Positions 48,953 through 63,051 of a stretch of 64,000 nucleotides of DNA are shown here, one piece after another (positions within the stretch are counted from its first letter, which is position 1; each line of letters starts with the position of its first letter). Source of the stretch: Hirudinaria manillensis. Taxonomy: Eukaryota > Annelida > Clitellata > Hirudinida > Hirudinidae. The stretch covers positions 8,317,319-8,381,318 of the forward strand of contig CM067531.1 in assembly GCA_034509925.1 (NCBI GenBank). The letters are read 5' to 3'. The notes under the pieces are model-generated. The model saw nothing but the letters and a program-made list of their open reading frames with translations. It made no database searches and had not been told where the DNA came from. A program made the position numbers and the translations under genes.

Positions 48953-51900
48953 CTAATGATGCTGATTACTTTCCACTTTCCTGTAACACACGGACGAGAC
49001 TTCAACCTTCGTGAAGTACTGAATTGAGAAGATGATTATATTACTAAGTTAACTATGTTTAAACTAACTTCACAGAGCCAAACTATAACAAATATTATAC
49101 TAAAATACTAAATAAATATTTAAAATGATATATCCCATATTTTTAAACTACATCTAACTCAACATCAAATATGTGGCGAATACAGGCATTGTTACTTGTA
49201 CGGACATATGAATCCCTAATATATCAACTATACTAACGGATATTAAGCCTGAGAGTGTGAGGAATTTCAAGTATATTTTGCCAATTGAACTTTGTTTGTT
49301 CTGTATTATGAAGGATAGCATGCATCCCATCAATCTCGGCGACTGCGTCTATTAATCATGATGATATCAACTTTTAACTAGATATCGATTCTTTCTGATA
49401 AATGTACTAATTGTTTTAATTACAAATTATTATTTTACATCATCACTTAATTAAAACATTTTTAAAATTTGAATTTCTTACGAATTCTTCTCTGTTCACT
49501 ATCAGTTCCTGGGAATTGATTACAAGAATAAATTATCTTAATTGATAGAAAAAAGTTTCAAAATGAGATAAATGACGTTACTCCATCATCCATAGTTGAG
49601 CTAATCACTTGATTAATAAACTTTCTGTTAAAAAATGTAAAATGTGATTGTCGCTTTCATTTAAATTAACATTTATATTTGGATTATTGCTACTTAAATT
49701 TAACAATGCATGTAAAATTCAATTTCTGATAATAATTTACAATAAATATTATATTTATTATTGATATTATGATTATCAGATACTGGCATGAATCTAACAT
49801 TAAAAATATCTCGCTCCATCTCTCTTCATTTTGATCAAAACATTTTCTGGGAAAAGCATTTTTTATAATGATCAATTAAAATATCAATCGAATGATTTAA
49901 GGTATTCAAAATTTTATTTATATTTATTTTCTTATAAAATAGGAAGAAAAACAATTGAATAACTAACATAATTTTAAATATGCGCCAACTTTCGCATGGC
50001 CTCCACTTAACGTATGTCAGGAGCATCTATAAAATAATTTTATATTATTTGAAATAATAAAATATGATTTTATAAAATAATGTTATCAATGAACGTTATA
50101 TTGAATGAATGTTATCATGATCTGATAACACAAAACTGGTTGATAATTATACAAGTATAATAAACATCGTAGCAAGTCCGTTTTTTGAGTTATTAAATTT
50201 TAAAACAAGTTTAGGCCCGCCCAATCCAGATGAAAATATATTATGATAAGTACCTCTTCTAATCGTCTCCAATCGGTGGATGTAATAGAGGCTTCATAGG
50301 AAGTGATGTTGCAGAAACGATCGAAAATATAATTTTGTACTGAGTTAAAGTTCATCGTATATGAAGCCTCGGATGTGGAATTTTCAAACATGTTCAGCAT
50401 ATTTTCAGTGGTAGCATACGATCCTACCTACAATTATAATAATAATAATATTATTATAACTTATTGAGAATATTCTGAGTGGGAATAATAATATTATTAT
50501 TATTATTGAGAATATTCTGAGTGGGAATAATAATAATAATATTATTATTAATATAATATTATTATTATTAATATTATTGAGAATATTCTGAGTGGGAATA
50601 ATAATAATATTATTATTATTCCCACTCAGAATATTCTCAATAAGTTTTAAATGGTAAATTGATTTTTCTCAGAACTCAGTCCAAAAAATAATTACTAGTA
50701 TTACACATTGATTTTCGACAGAGGTAACGTGCCAAATAAAAGATTAACAAAATATATAGAACTGAAATGTTAAAAATTTGTTTCTTTTCTTGAAACTCAA
50801 TTATTTTTATAGATAGGTCTCGTACGACTTAATATAATAACAATAATAATAATAATCTGATATATGTGGTCTAATTATTACAGTTACCTTCACAGACTCA
50901 TCCTCAGCTGGATGATAAATTTCATTTGTTCCGCAGTATTTTGGTGCTTTTTTTTTTAGATTGAACATTACAAACCTGAGATGATAACGTTTAAAATTAG
51001 TCAACTGCTATTTAATTCCAATTATTAGGATATTATTAGTTAAATATAAAAATGCATTTGGGTTTCTTACTGAAAGCTTTCACGGGAAAGAAAGATATTT
51101 TCCAGTCTTGGTAAAAATGTCAGAAGAGTGTCGTAAGAATATTTGTGACGACGTTTAAAATTCGGCAATTCTAATGTTCTAAATAAAACGATATATATTC
51201 AATAAATTGGTCTTGTTTCATATGTTAAATAGTTTCAACTTACATTATTCTTTTACCACGAATAGCTTCGAATAATCGCTTACATCGATTTCCGACGAAA
51301 GAGAGAATTTGCAATTTAGTAAGACATTTGAAAGATTTGGAAAAAGCAATAATTTCAGTATTGCTTCTATGCTTAGAGCGACTATCCAGCAAGCTAAGTT
51401 GTATTAATGTTGTCGAACACTACCTCAGATCAAATTTCTTTAACAGAGAAGCATGAACTGTTGCTATGTCAATGAGAAGATTCTTAAGCTTCGGGAGTTT
51501 TAGAGTGGTGTGAACAGGAGTTGAAAGGATTTCTCTATTTCCGCTGCAAGCAAAAATTATTAGGGTTAATTAAAATAATAAAAGTGAAAAGACCATACAT
51601 CATAGTTTAAATACTCACTAATCTGATCCCTTTGCAGATCCAAAATAGTAAGATATTTCGAGTATCTCAAGGTATGGAGAAATCATCTCAATGACTTTCA
51701 TTATTTTATTTGTCATGTGATGTGCTTGAAATGACAGACGTTTGACAGGCAAATCCGACTTGACGATATTCATTAAATCTTCTTCACACGTTAATCCTCC
51801 TTCCAGATTGATGTCCATCCACCCCAGTGCTGTTCTACTTGAAAGACAGGCTTTCAAATAATTGTGATGCACTGGCCACTGCATCTCAGTTCCTTTGTAA

Positions 51901-52244
51901 AGGATGTCATGAAATATTTCCGGTGGCAAGCGGATGTTTTTCTTTACAACTGAAAATGACATTATCTAAATATATTTCTATTCTTCTAACAGTCATAATC
52001 AATACATCAGGATACTGTTGTTTGTAGAATGTGCAAAAATTATTGGTTAAATAGACAAACCTTCGCTATTGTCATTTTCAAAAAATATCTTGGGAAAGTT
52101 GACAGCAGCATTTTGTAACAGAAGATCTCTCATGCTTTTAACTGGATTGTTGATGATCTGCTGTTGAAATTAAGTATTTAATATGTTAAGACGATAATTC
52201 TTTTAATTCTCGCAAACAAATTAAATAATTATAACCAATTCCAT
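48953..52244 (-). pseudogene. F-box/LRR-like family gene D, one in-frame stop
   Basis: Exons: 52244-52236, 52160-52061, 51949-51619, 51543-51244, 51178-51071, 50975-50888, 50427-50254, 50026-49968, 49846-49799, 49624-49582, 49508-49482, 49300-49238, 49018-48953. They total 1,416 bases with every splice site and phase kept. Exon 4 has TAG at 51420-51422 where genes C and E have TCG (serine, in LKSCSTTL context). The stop truncates the protein at about residue 176 of 471, after the F-box-like part. All other exons remain open, so the mutation is young, or it is a real short form, or it is an assembly error. The exon 4 end differs from its relatives (donor ATAAT|GTAAGT). Confidence 0.7.
50461..50645. 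repeat. fold-back repeat in intron of gene D
   Basis: A block TTGAGAATATTCTGAGTGGG occurs three times in direct orientation (about 50464, 50505, 50577), separated by ATA/ATT runs. It then occurs once inverted (about 50621-50642). The outer copies could pair as a hairpin stem of roughly 30 bp including the ATT/AAT flanks. Confidence 0.85.
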
Positions 52245-53627
52245 CCTTGAATTAATGGCAGAGGCTTGAGTTTCTTTGTCGTCCTTCTAAATGTTTGTCA
52301 ACGATAATGTTATCTGTGGAAAAATGTAGATTTTATTACTATTACTCCAACGAATATGAATCCTTTTTAAAACAAATAATTTTAAATGTACAATGAATAT
52401 TGAATTCTTGCAAAATTTCGAAATTTATTTTAAAAGTATTTAAAAATATGAATTTTATTGAAAATTCATTTCAGCGAAATTAAAAATTGCCCTTCTATTG
52501 CGGCTAATGTCATATCAATTTTTAGAAAAATATTTATTTATTTATTTTCCCTAAAAGGCCCTAAAAGTGTCAATTATGTGACCGGCAATACGACGTAGAA
52601 AAAATAAGAAGCAGGGCAAGGGGGAAATGGCAAACAAAATATTTAACAAAGTTGGTCTAAGGCCAACAGTTAGGAACCTAACCTAACCTAGATCAATATT
52701 TGAATCTATGCTTTTAAATCGAGAGAAGGTGCCTGACGAAATCATCTCCTACAAAGGTGTGGAATGCAGATCTATTATTGAAGTGGAACTTTGACATATT
52801 AGTACTACATGCATCCGATCTCAACCTAGGACGTTGTCTACCCGCTCTAGGATTTTTTATATTTGATTTGTTTATATTAAGATCTGTTACTTTATATATA
52901 AATTATAAAACGTATCCTTGCTGAATTTCTGGGAGTATCAAATTAAATAAAAATCATATAAGCATTCTTTCTTTGCTTTCAATTTGGAGTCAGTTGCCTC
53001 CTCCTCGAAGATGACCAATTTTGCTAATAGCTCAGGCCATAAAAATATTGATGTGATTCGCTATGTCAGTAAGTGGTAGGTGGTTAGAAATAAAACGCCA
53101 GAAATTGCTGGTTTTCAGGAAATGTAATTTTGAAATGCGAGATGGAAACAGGGATCAGCTATTGTCCACCGACAAGGCATAGAAGAATGAAAAATTCAGT
53201 TGCAATTGACATGTAAAAACTAATGAGTTCATTCCGTCAATGCATTTGTTACGTTTAATAAAGTATTTGAAAAAAACCAGATGGAGTCATAAATTACTGT
53301 TGTCAACAAGTGATAGCTATGCACAGATTAAGACAGAAGATATCGATATCACGTACAAAATCTCATTAGATAAACAATATTGCACGACATGTATTGGTTA
53401 AAACCCATCGGGAACACATGTCATATTGCTTGACTATGTAATCTGATGGTAATATGTTTTCCAAAGCTTTTTTTTGAGTTCATAGTAAATTATGTATTTG
53501 TTTAGAAGTAAACGTAGAGAAAATAACCAAGCACTTTTCATATTAAATAGATTTTTCGATATCTTTGAAATTGATAACAAAGACAACTTTTATAATGACG
53601 TGTTGTAAAAAATTTTATTTATCTTTT
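52245..53627. other. intergenic spacer D-E
   Basis: Matches the other spacers at both ends but is interrupted by about 330 bases of unrelated sequence (52535-52870), listed separately. No gene. Confidence 0.5.
52535..52870 (-). mobile_element. probable 5'-truncated LINE fragment
   Basis: This block is absent from the equivalent spacers C-D, E-F and F-G. On the minus strand it ends in an AAATAAATAAATAAAT tail. Upstream it encodes a short segment (MSKFHFNNRSAFHTFV then VRHLLSI and stop) resembling the C-terminal end of non-LTR retrotransposon ORF2 proteins. Orientation, tail and truncation fit target-primed insertion. The family is unassigned. Confidence 0.4.
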
Positions 53628-56600
53628 CTAATGAATCTGATATCTTTCCACTTTCCTGTAACATACCGACGTGACTTCGACCTTTTTCAAGTGCTGTGAT
53701 TGAAAGGAAAAATATTATATTGGTAAGATTTTTACATTTAAACTAAGCCAAACATTGAAAATTTAAAATGATTAAACCGATTTTTTTATATTATAGTATA
53801 CTCATTATATTTATACTAACTCAACATCCAATACCTTAACTAACGAATACAAGCAATATTATCTTGTAACATACATGCCTAACGTACATATGAATCCCTA
53901 ATGGAACAACTATACTAACGGAAATTAAGCCTGAAACTATGAGGAACTTCAAATAGATTTTGCCAATTGTACTTTGTTTGTTCTGTGTTATGAAGGATAG
54001 CATGCATCCTATGAATCTCTGAGACTGCGTTTATTAATCATGATGAAAAAAATTGAATTATTTCTAATAAACAATTTAAAATATTTAACTACAAGCAATT
54101 ATTTTTCAACATTATTTGATTAAAGCACTTTTAAAATTTGAATCTCTTACGAATGTTACGTTGAAATTGTTTGTTATCAGTTCCTGAAAAGAAGTCGTAT
54201 GAATAAATAATTGTAAATCAAAATTAATAATTCACAATTTTAAAAATAAAATAAATGATTTTACTCTATCACCTATTGCAGAGCTGATAACCAGGTTAAC
54301 AAAATGTCTATCAACAAAATAAATTGTTATTAATGGATTCGTGTTAAATTAAAATATATCTTATTTTCGATTATTATTGCATTTAAAAACATTTAAATTA
54401 CATTTATAGATTGCATATCATAAATTATTTAATAAATGATGCTTTTTTTATATATTTTCTAAATAGACTTATTTATTGTCAGATCTAGGTACGCTGAAAT
54501 GAATCTAACAGTAAAAACGACTCGCTCCACATATTCTCGTATTTGTTGATTAAGTCGCTGAGAAAAAAATTAATTTAAATGAAAAATTGAAATAATTCAA
54601 TGAATTTTAATTTTAAATAAAATAAATCAATTAATGCCTAACATAAAACTTGGGTTGCGCCATGTTTCATCAGGTATCCATTTGGCGCACATCATGATCA
54701 CCTATAAAAATAGCATCAAAAATTGGCATTTATTGATTTTATGTGATAACAATAAAAAGAAAGTCTTTATCTGAGAATTAATGCGCTGAAAGAATATCAA
54801 AATTTTCTGGCTTGACCAAATTATGATGAAAATAAGTTATAAGTAACCAACCTCCTCATATAGTTTTAATCTCGAGTTTATAGTTTCTAGATATCCACTC
54901 CGAAGGTCCTCGAGAATTGTTTCAGATAGTTCATAAATTATTTTCTCTTTCGAAGCATTGGAGGTGGAATGTTCATACATATTCAAGATCCCTTTCAAGG
55001 AATAAGTTGTCCCTATCTGTAATCAACTTTTAGATATTATTTTTTCAGAATTCAGTTCAATGTGCAATAAATCGTAAGATGATACTATTCTTATACTAGT
55101 CAAAATTCGCTTTAATTATGAATTTCAAATATGGTTTTCGGTTGATTTACGCACAAATAGCTTACATATTAAAAAGTTGTGAATACCTTTACATATTCTG
55201 GCGCCTTCATGGTAGGTCGAAAATTTATATTACCGATGTATTTCGGATAGATTCCATACAGATGATAATATATATGCCTTAATTGAAATGTTTAAAAAAT
55301 TCAATTGACACCTAACATATGCGCTATATATTATACCAATCTTAAAGATATTGTCCAGTTATCAAATTGTATTTATGTTTCTTACGAATTGCAGATCTCG
55401 CCAACATGGAGATTTTCAAGATTAGGTAAAACTTTCAAGAGAGAATCATAGGTATGCTTATGTACGAGATCCATGTTCGGCAACTCTAATGTTCTAAAAT
55501 CGAGAGTTACTCAAATTAAATTAAGCAATTAAAATTCAATAAATCAAACAACTGTGGTGAGTAATAACAATAAATAATGTCTATTAAAGACATTTAAATT
55601 CACCTGATATTTTTATCTTGAATTGCTTTAAATAAATCGCTACTACGGATTCCCGCGAATGAAAGAATATCCAAGTTGGTTAGATGTTTGAAAGTCTCAG
55701 CAAATCTAGCAAGTTTCATACTGTACTTTAGATGCGAAGAACCACTATCAAGCAAGTGAAGTTGTTTTAAAGTTGTCGAACACGACTTTAGATCAATTCT
55801 CTCTAGCAAAGTGGCATGAACTGCTTCTATATCAATGAGAAGCTTCTTAAGTTTCGGGAATTGCAGGGTGGTGTGAACAGGATTGGAAAGAATTTCTTTG
55901 TTTTTGCTGAAATGAAATATATCTGGATTAATTAAAATAGTAATAATGACAGTAATCATGTTATATATTATACTCACAACAATGGTTCCCAATCATTATC
56001 ACGATCACAGGATATTTCGAGTATTTCGAGGTATGGAGAAATGATCTCAATGACATTCATCATTTTATTTGTCATGTTAAATGCCTTACAAGACAGACGT
56101 TTGACAGGCAAATCCGACTTGACGATATTCATTAAATCTTCTTCACACGTTAATCCTCCTTCCAGATTGATGTCCATCCAACACAGTGCTGTTCTACTTG
56201 AAAGACAGGCTTTCAAATACTTGGGATGCACTTGCCACTGTATCTCACTTCCTTTATAAATGATGTCTTCAAATAGTTTAGGAGGCAAGCAAATGTTTTT
56301 CTTTACAACTGAAAATAATATTTACGAAATTATCAAATTTTATTTGCATTCTCTTGATAACAGTTATAATAATCATGATACTGATGATTGTAGAAAATGT
56401 ATTGGTTAAATAATTAGTAAAATATAAAATAGGATTGCTAACAAAGACGTACCTATGATATCTTTGTTTTCAAAAAATACTTTTGGAAAATTGACAGCAG
56501 CATTTTGTAACAGAAGATCTCTCATGCTTTTAACTGGATTGTTGATGATATGCTTCTGATATTAAGTAATTAACATGTTAAGGCGATAATTCTTGTAATT

Positions 56601-56636
56601 CTGGAAAATACATGAAATAATAATAACCAATTCCAT
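53628..56636 (-). CDS. F-box/LRR-like family gene E, intact
   Basis: Exons: 56636-56628, 56555-56453, 56308-55978, 55906-55604, 55493-55386, 55277-55187, 55016-54852, 54701-54643, 54557-54510, 54307-54265, 54183-54151, 53982-53920, 53693-53628. They sum to 1,422 bases, 473 residues. The exon 2 acceptor could also be three bases later. The F-box-like part begins LPPKLFEDIIYKG, and LRR-like parts include FPKLKKLLIDI, LTNLDILSFAG and VLPNLENLHVG. The last exon ends KVERYQIH. It is closest to gene F. Exon 7 starts IGTTYSLKGILNMYEHST, retaining the form seen in gene C (ATTKNMLNMFENST), unlike gene F. Confidence 0.75.
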
Positions 56637-58597
56637 CCTTGAATTAATGGCGGATGTATTGAGTTTCTTCGTGGTCGTTTGAAATGGTCGCCAGCGATTA
56701 TGTTCTCTTAGGAAAGGAACAGATTTTGTTACTGTTACAGGTGCCAAAGAATATGAATCGTTTTTAAAACAAATAATTTCAAATGAAATATAAATATTAA
56801 ATTATTGCAAAATTTCGAAATTTATTTTAAAAAGTTAATAATGTAGTGAAAAACATTACAACGATATTTACAGATTTCCCTTTTATTCCTCCCAATTTCA
56901 TATCTATCTTCAGTAAAATATTATTTATAAAATATATAAAGAGATCCTCTTTGATGAATTTCTGAAGAGTTTCAAATGAATTAAATTCTTCCAAGCTTCC
57001 TTTCGTTGCTTAGGTTTCAAATTGGCTCCTGTTGACCTCCGCAGGCGACTTTGTCTTATTTTATTATTATTTTTAATATTACAATTATTATGAAGAGGAG
57101 CCAGTGGCACTGTCTCATTGCGTCATCCGGGTCGATATAATTCAATGACTTGAGATGCAGCTTTTCCCAAACTTGTGGTGCAGTTTCTCAAAAACAAGAT
57201 TGTAGCTAATGGAGCAACGATTGGAAGCAGCAGTCTTGACAGAATGAGGCTTGAAAATGTGAAAATATTGATGTGACTCACGATATGTGTAAGGGATAGA
57301 TGGTTAGAAATTATCGTAATATCGATTAGAATTGCTGATTTTGAGGAAGGTATTATTGAAATGCTTGATGGATACAGGGACCAGGTTTTGGCGGACATAT
57401 GTCTCGTGGCTTAGAAGAAGGAAAGTTTCAAGTTGCAATTGACCTATATAAATTGATGAATCCGGAACATACGGAACCCCTTTATATCAATTGTATGTGC
57501 TGCAAAAACGGATGTTATGTTTCATTTATCTATTACCACCTCCGTCATCATCTTTTTCTTCTTTCTCAAATATTAATATGCTAAATGTAAATCATAATTC
57601 CACAAATATCATGGTTTAATTTGCTTCTTTGATTACTTCTGTTACAATTTCCTTTAAATGACATTCAACAAATTTATAGTCTCCAAACTGCTCTCTTTAT
57701 TTTCTCGTATGACAGCAATGCCCTCCCTTATAAATTTTTTGGTCTTATCCACATAAGCACTAATTACAGTAATCCATCCCACTTCCTCCATCGCAAACAT
57801 GAATTCATTCAATCTTTTGCCAAATCTTCCCTTAAACGTTTTGCAATAGCATGTTATGGACTAATGCTCACTCCAGTATTCTGTTATCAATTAAATCTCT
57901 AAAACAATCTAGACCATATGCGTTGTTGTAAATATTGTTTAAATTATCTGTTAAATTTTTTCTCATCCGCGGTATTTCCAATTAATAGCTTTGATGTTTA
58001 TTGTTTTTGTTTGCTTTTGCTTCTTGACAGATTTATATGTTTAATTGATTAGCTTTTTAGGTCTGCCTGCCAGCGGAGGCTTGCGTCTTCTTAAGGCTGA
58101 TCCAAAATGAGTCTCATATTAATCGGCCTTAGTAGTTAAATTTTGTTTGCTTGAATTAACTATTACTAAATTGTCTCAAAATAAACAACAAAATCAAAAA
58201 ATCAATTGCTTTTATTCCTTTGTTATGTTTAATAAACTGTTTGAAACAAATGAAATGGAAGACATAAATTGAATTTGATACAGAGTCAAAAACAAACTGG
58301 ATATCCTCCAAATGAGAAGAGATACGGAGAGGCTGATATGTAGCGGATCGAGCAGGGATAACCTGAATATTAACGGCACACTCAATGAGATTACAAGTCA
58401 TATAGCTTAACTAATATAATCTGACTATAATGGGAAGTATTTCAACAATCTTTTTGGAGTTCAGAGTAAATTATGTATTTGTTTAGAAGTAAACGAAGAG
58501 ATACTTTCCATATTAAATGGATTTTTCGATATCTTTGAAATTGATAACAAAGAAAACTTTTATAATGACGTGTTGTAAAAAATTTTATTTATCTTTT
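56637..58597. other. intergenic spacer E-F
   Basis: The longest spacer. Its first part (to about 57590) matches the other spacers. About 57600-58200 has no counterpart in them and no recognisable gene. A 61-codon + strand frame at 57399 overlaps the shared GGCTTAGAAGAAGGAAAG block and is not convincing. Confidence 0.5.
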
Positions 58598-61500
58598 CTA
58601 ATGATGCTGATATCTTTCCACTTTCCTGTAACATACCGACGAGACTTCGACCTTTTTCAAGTGCTGTAATTGAAAGGAAAAATATTATGTTGGTAAGTTT
58701 TCTACATTTAAACTAAGCCAAACATTGAAAATTTAAAATGATTAAACCGATTTTTTTATACTATAGTATACTCATTATATTTATACTAACTCAACATCCA
58801 ATACCTTAAGTAACGAATACAAGCAATATTATCTTGTAACATACATGCCTAACGTACATATGAATCCCTAATGGAACAACTATACTAACGGAAATTAAGC
58901 CTGAAACTATGAGGAACTTCAAATAGATTTTGCCAATTGAACTTTGTTTGTTCTGTGTTATGAAGGATAGCATGCATCCTATGAATCTCTGAGACTGCGT
59001 TTATTAATCATGATGAAAAAAATTGAATTATTTCTAATAATCAATTTAAAATATTTAACTACAAGCAATTATTTTTCAACATTATTTGAATAAAGCACTT
59101 TTAAAATTTGAATCTCTTACGAATGTTACGTTGATATTGTTTGTTATCAGTTCCTGACAAGAAGTCGTATGAATAAATAATTGTAAGTCAAAAATTATAA
59201 TTCACAATTTTAAAAATAAAATAAATGATTTTACTCTATCACCTATTGCAGAGCTGATAACCAGGTTAACAAAATGTCTATCAACAAAATAAATTGTTAT
59301 TAATGGATTCGTGTTAAATTAAAATATATCTTATTTTCGATTATTATTGCATTTAAAAACATTTAAATTACATTTATAGATTGCATATCATAAATTATTT
59401 AATAAATGGTGTTTTGTTTCTATTTTTAAATAGCCTTATTTATTGTCAGATCTAGGTACGCTGAAATGAATCTAACAGTAAAAACGACTCGCTCCACATA
59501 TTCTCGTATTTGTTGATTAAGTCGCTGAGAAAATAATTAATTTAAATGAAAAATCGAAATAATTCAATGAATTTTAATTTTAAATAAAATAAATCAATTG
59601 AATGTCTAACACAAAACTAATGTTGCGCCATGTTTCATCAGGTATCCATTTGACGTATGTCAAGATCACCTACAATAATATCATGACATGAATTTGTATA
59701 TATTGATTTTTATATGATAACATTAACAAGAAAGCCGTTTTCTGAGAATTAATGCTATGAAAGAATATCAAAATTTTCTGGCTTGACCAAATCATGATGA
59801 AAATAAGTTATAAGTAACCAACCTCCTCATATACTTTTAATCTCGAGTTTATAGTTTCTAGATATCCTCTCCGAAGGTCCTCGAGAATTGATTTAGATAG
59901 TTCATAAATTATTTTCTCTTTCGAAGCATTGGAGGTGGAATGTTCATACAGAGTGAGGGTCTTTATCAAGCTAAAATCTCTCTCTAACTATAAAATATTG
60001 TTATAACCATGAATATATATATAATTAACGAAATTATTAAATTAATTGTTAAATAATGTTTAGGGTACAATTTAGAGTCCATGGTTATGTTTGGCTAGGA
60101 ACCTCGACAAATCATCTAATCTAGAAAACAGAGGTATAACGAGATCATCCAACAGCCATCTGCACACTTTCAATAATCTTGACCTTCCACAATTAGTTTG
60201 AGGACTCCAGATTATTACAATATAATCAACTTTTAGATATTATTATTTCTCTTTCAGAATTCATATCTTTGTGCAATAAATTGAAAGCTGATACCTCACA
60301 GAATCAAGTTAAACCTTGCTTTAATTATGAATTTCAATTATGGTTTTCGGCTGATTTACGCACAAAATGAAAATTTACATATTATAAATACCACTTGAAA
60401 TGTTACAGATTAGATTTTGTGACATATTCTTGAAAAATTGAAATTCGATAGCTACAAATTCTAAGACACAATGTTGTGAATACCTTTAAATTTTCTGGCG
60501 CAATTGTGTAGCGCAAATGCTCAGTAAAATTTCCAATGAATTTCGGAATGTTTCCACGTAGTTTATCAACTAGATACCTTAATTGAAAATTAAGGTATAT
60601 ATTGAAAATTCTTAAAATTCAATTGAAACCTAATATATGGGAAATATATTATACCAATCCTTAGGATATTGTCCAAATATCAAATTGTATTTATGTTTCT
60701 TACTCATAACTGAACTCGCCAACATGGAGATTTTCAAGATTAGGTAAAATTTTCAAGAGTTTGTCATAGGTGTACTTGCCTGCGAATATGAAATTCGGCA
60801 TCTCTAATGTTCTAAAATCGAGAGTTACTCAAATTAGATTAAGCAATTAAAATTTAATAAATCATTGCAACTGTGGAGAGTAATAACAATAAATAATGTC
60901 TTTAATAGACATTTAAATTCACCTGATATTTAAATCTTGAATCGCTTTAAATAAATCACTACCACGGGTTCCCGCGAATGAAAGAATATCCAAGTTGGTT
61001 AGATATTTGAAAGTCTCAGCAAATCTAGCAAGTTCCATGCTGTACTTTAAATGCGAAGAACGACAATCAAGCAAGTGAAGTTGTTTTAATGCCGAACTCG
61101 ACTTTAGATCAAATCTCTTTAGCAAAGTGGCATGAACTGCTTCTATATCGATGAGAATCTTCTTAAGCTTCGGGAATTGCAGAGTGGTGTGAACAGGAGT
61201 GGAAAGAATTTCCTTGTTTTTGCTGTAATGAAATATATCTGGATTAATTAAAATAGTAATAATGACACTACATACGCTATATATTATACTCACAACAATG
61301 GTTCCCAATCATTATCAAGATTACAAGATATTTCGAGTACTTCAAGGTGTGGAGAAATGATCTCAATGACATTCATCATTTTATTTGTCATGTTAAATGC
61401 CTTAAAAGACAGACGTTTGACAGGCAAATCCGACTTGACGATATTCATTAAATCTTCTTCACACGTTAATCCTCCTTCCAGATTGATGTCCATCCAACAC

Positions 61501-61952
61501 AGTGCTGTTCTACTTGAAAGACAGGCTTTCAAATAGTTGGGATGCACTGGCCACTGTATCTCACTTCCTTTATAAATGATGTCATCAAATAGTTTAGGAG
61601 GCAAGCAAATGTTTTTCTTTACAACTGAAAATAATATTTACGAAATTATCAAATTTTATTTGCATTCTCTTGATAACAGTAATAATAATCATGATAATGA
61701 TGATTGTAGAAAATGTATTGGTTAAATAATTAGTTAAATACAAAATAGGATTGCTGACAAAGACGTACCTATGATATCTTTGTTTTCAAAAAATACTTTG
61801 GGAAAATTGACAGCAGCATTTTGTAACAGAAGATCTCTCATGCTTTTAACTGGATTGTTGATGATATGCTTCTGATATTAAGTAATTAACATGTTAAGGC
61901 GATAATTCTTGTAATTCTGGAAAATACATGAAATAATAATAACCAATTCCAT
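58598..61952 (-). CDS. F-box/LRR-like family gene F, intact
   Basis: Exons: 61952-61944, 61871-61769, 61624-61294, 61222-60923, 60811-60704, 60577-60484, 59987-59823, 59669-59611, 59524-59477, 59277-59235, 59153-59121, 58952-58890, 58663-58598. They sum to 1,422 bases, 473 residues, in frame throughout. Close to gene E, with one codon fewer in exon 4 (SSALKQLH for SCSTTLKQLH region) and one more in exon 6. The e6-e7 intron carries about 230 bases absent from gene E. Exon 7 begins with different residues (LERDFSLIKTLTLYEHST), using an acceptor at TTTTATAG next to that insertion. The last exon ends KVERYQHH. Confidence 0.75.
60000..60228. mobile_element. unclassified insertion in intron of gene F
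   Basis: Relative to gene E, sequence is inserted between the exon 7 start and the shared AATCAACTTTTAGATATTAT block. It has no clear terminal repeats. On the minus strand it is partly open (SRLLKVCRWLLDDLVIPLFS), with no recognised family. Confidence 0.4.
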
Positions 61953-63051
61953 CCTTGAATTAATGGCGGATGTTTTGAGTTTCTTCGTCGTCCTTTGAAA
62001 TGGTCGCCAGCGATTATGTTCTCTTAGGGAAGGAACAGATTTTGTTACTGTTACTGGTGCCAAAGAATATGAATCGTTTTTAAAACGAATAATTTCAGAT
62101 ATACAATTAATATAGAAATTTTGCACAATTCATTTTAAAAAGTCAATAATGTAGTGAAAAATATTTCGACGATATTTACAGATTTCCCTTTTATTCCTGC
62201 CAATCTCATATCTATTTTCAGCAAAATGTTATTTATAAAATATATAAATGATCCTCTTTATGAATTTCTGAAGAGTTTCAAATGAATAAAATTTTTCCAA
62301 GCTTCCTTAGGTTTCAAATTGGCTCCTGTTGACCTCCTCCCTGAAGCAGGCGACTTTGTTTTATGTTGTTATTATTATTATTAATATTAAAATTATTATG
62401 AACAGGGGCCAGTGGCGCTGTCTCATTGTGTCAGCAACGGTCGATTTACTTCAATTAGTTGAGATGCTACTTCTCCCAAACTTTGTGCAGTTTCTGAAAC
62501 AAGATGTTAGCTAATGGAGCAACGATTAGAAATAAAAAATCCGATCCTTGCAGGTCTCTACTGTTGAATTCATAGAGTTATAACATCCTTGTTCGACAAT
62601 AAACAAGAATCTAGACATTAACTAGTTGATTACTAATGGAAAACTAAAGTTGCAACATGTTTTATATTATAATAAATGTATGTCATGTTTATATTATATT
62701 TTATGTGATATAATAGCATTTTATACGTTGTTGCATGTAATATTTTGATTATTATTAAAATATATATTTATATATTAAAATATATATATTATCTCCAAAA
62801 TATGCGTGCAGTAATTCAATGGTTAACGTCTCACCTTATAAAGAATACAAGTCGTATAGCTTAACTAATATAATCTGACTATAATGGGAAGTATTTCAAA
62901 AATCTTTTTGGAGTTCAGAGTAAATTATGTATTTGTTTAGAAGTAAACGAAGAGATACTATCCATATTCAATGGATTTTTCGATATCTTTGAAATTGATA
63001 ACAAAGAAAACTTTTATAATGACGTGTTGTAAAACATTTTATTCATCTTTT
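61953..63051. other. intergenic spacer F-G
   Basis: Includes the shared ATTATTATGAACAGG block near 62391 and a TATA-rich stretch near 62640-62795. No gene supported. Confidence 0.5.
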
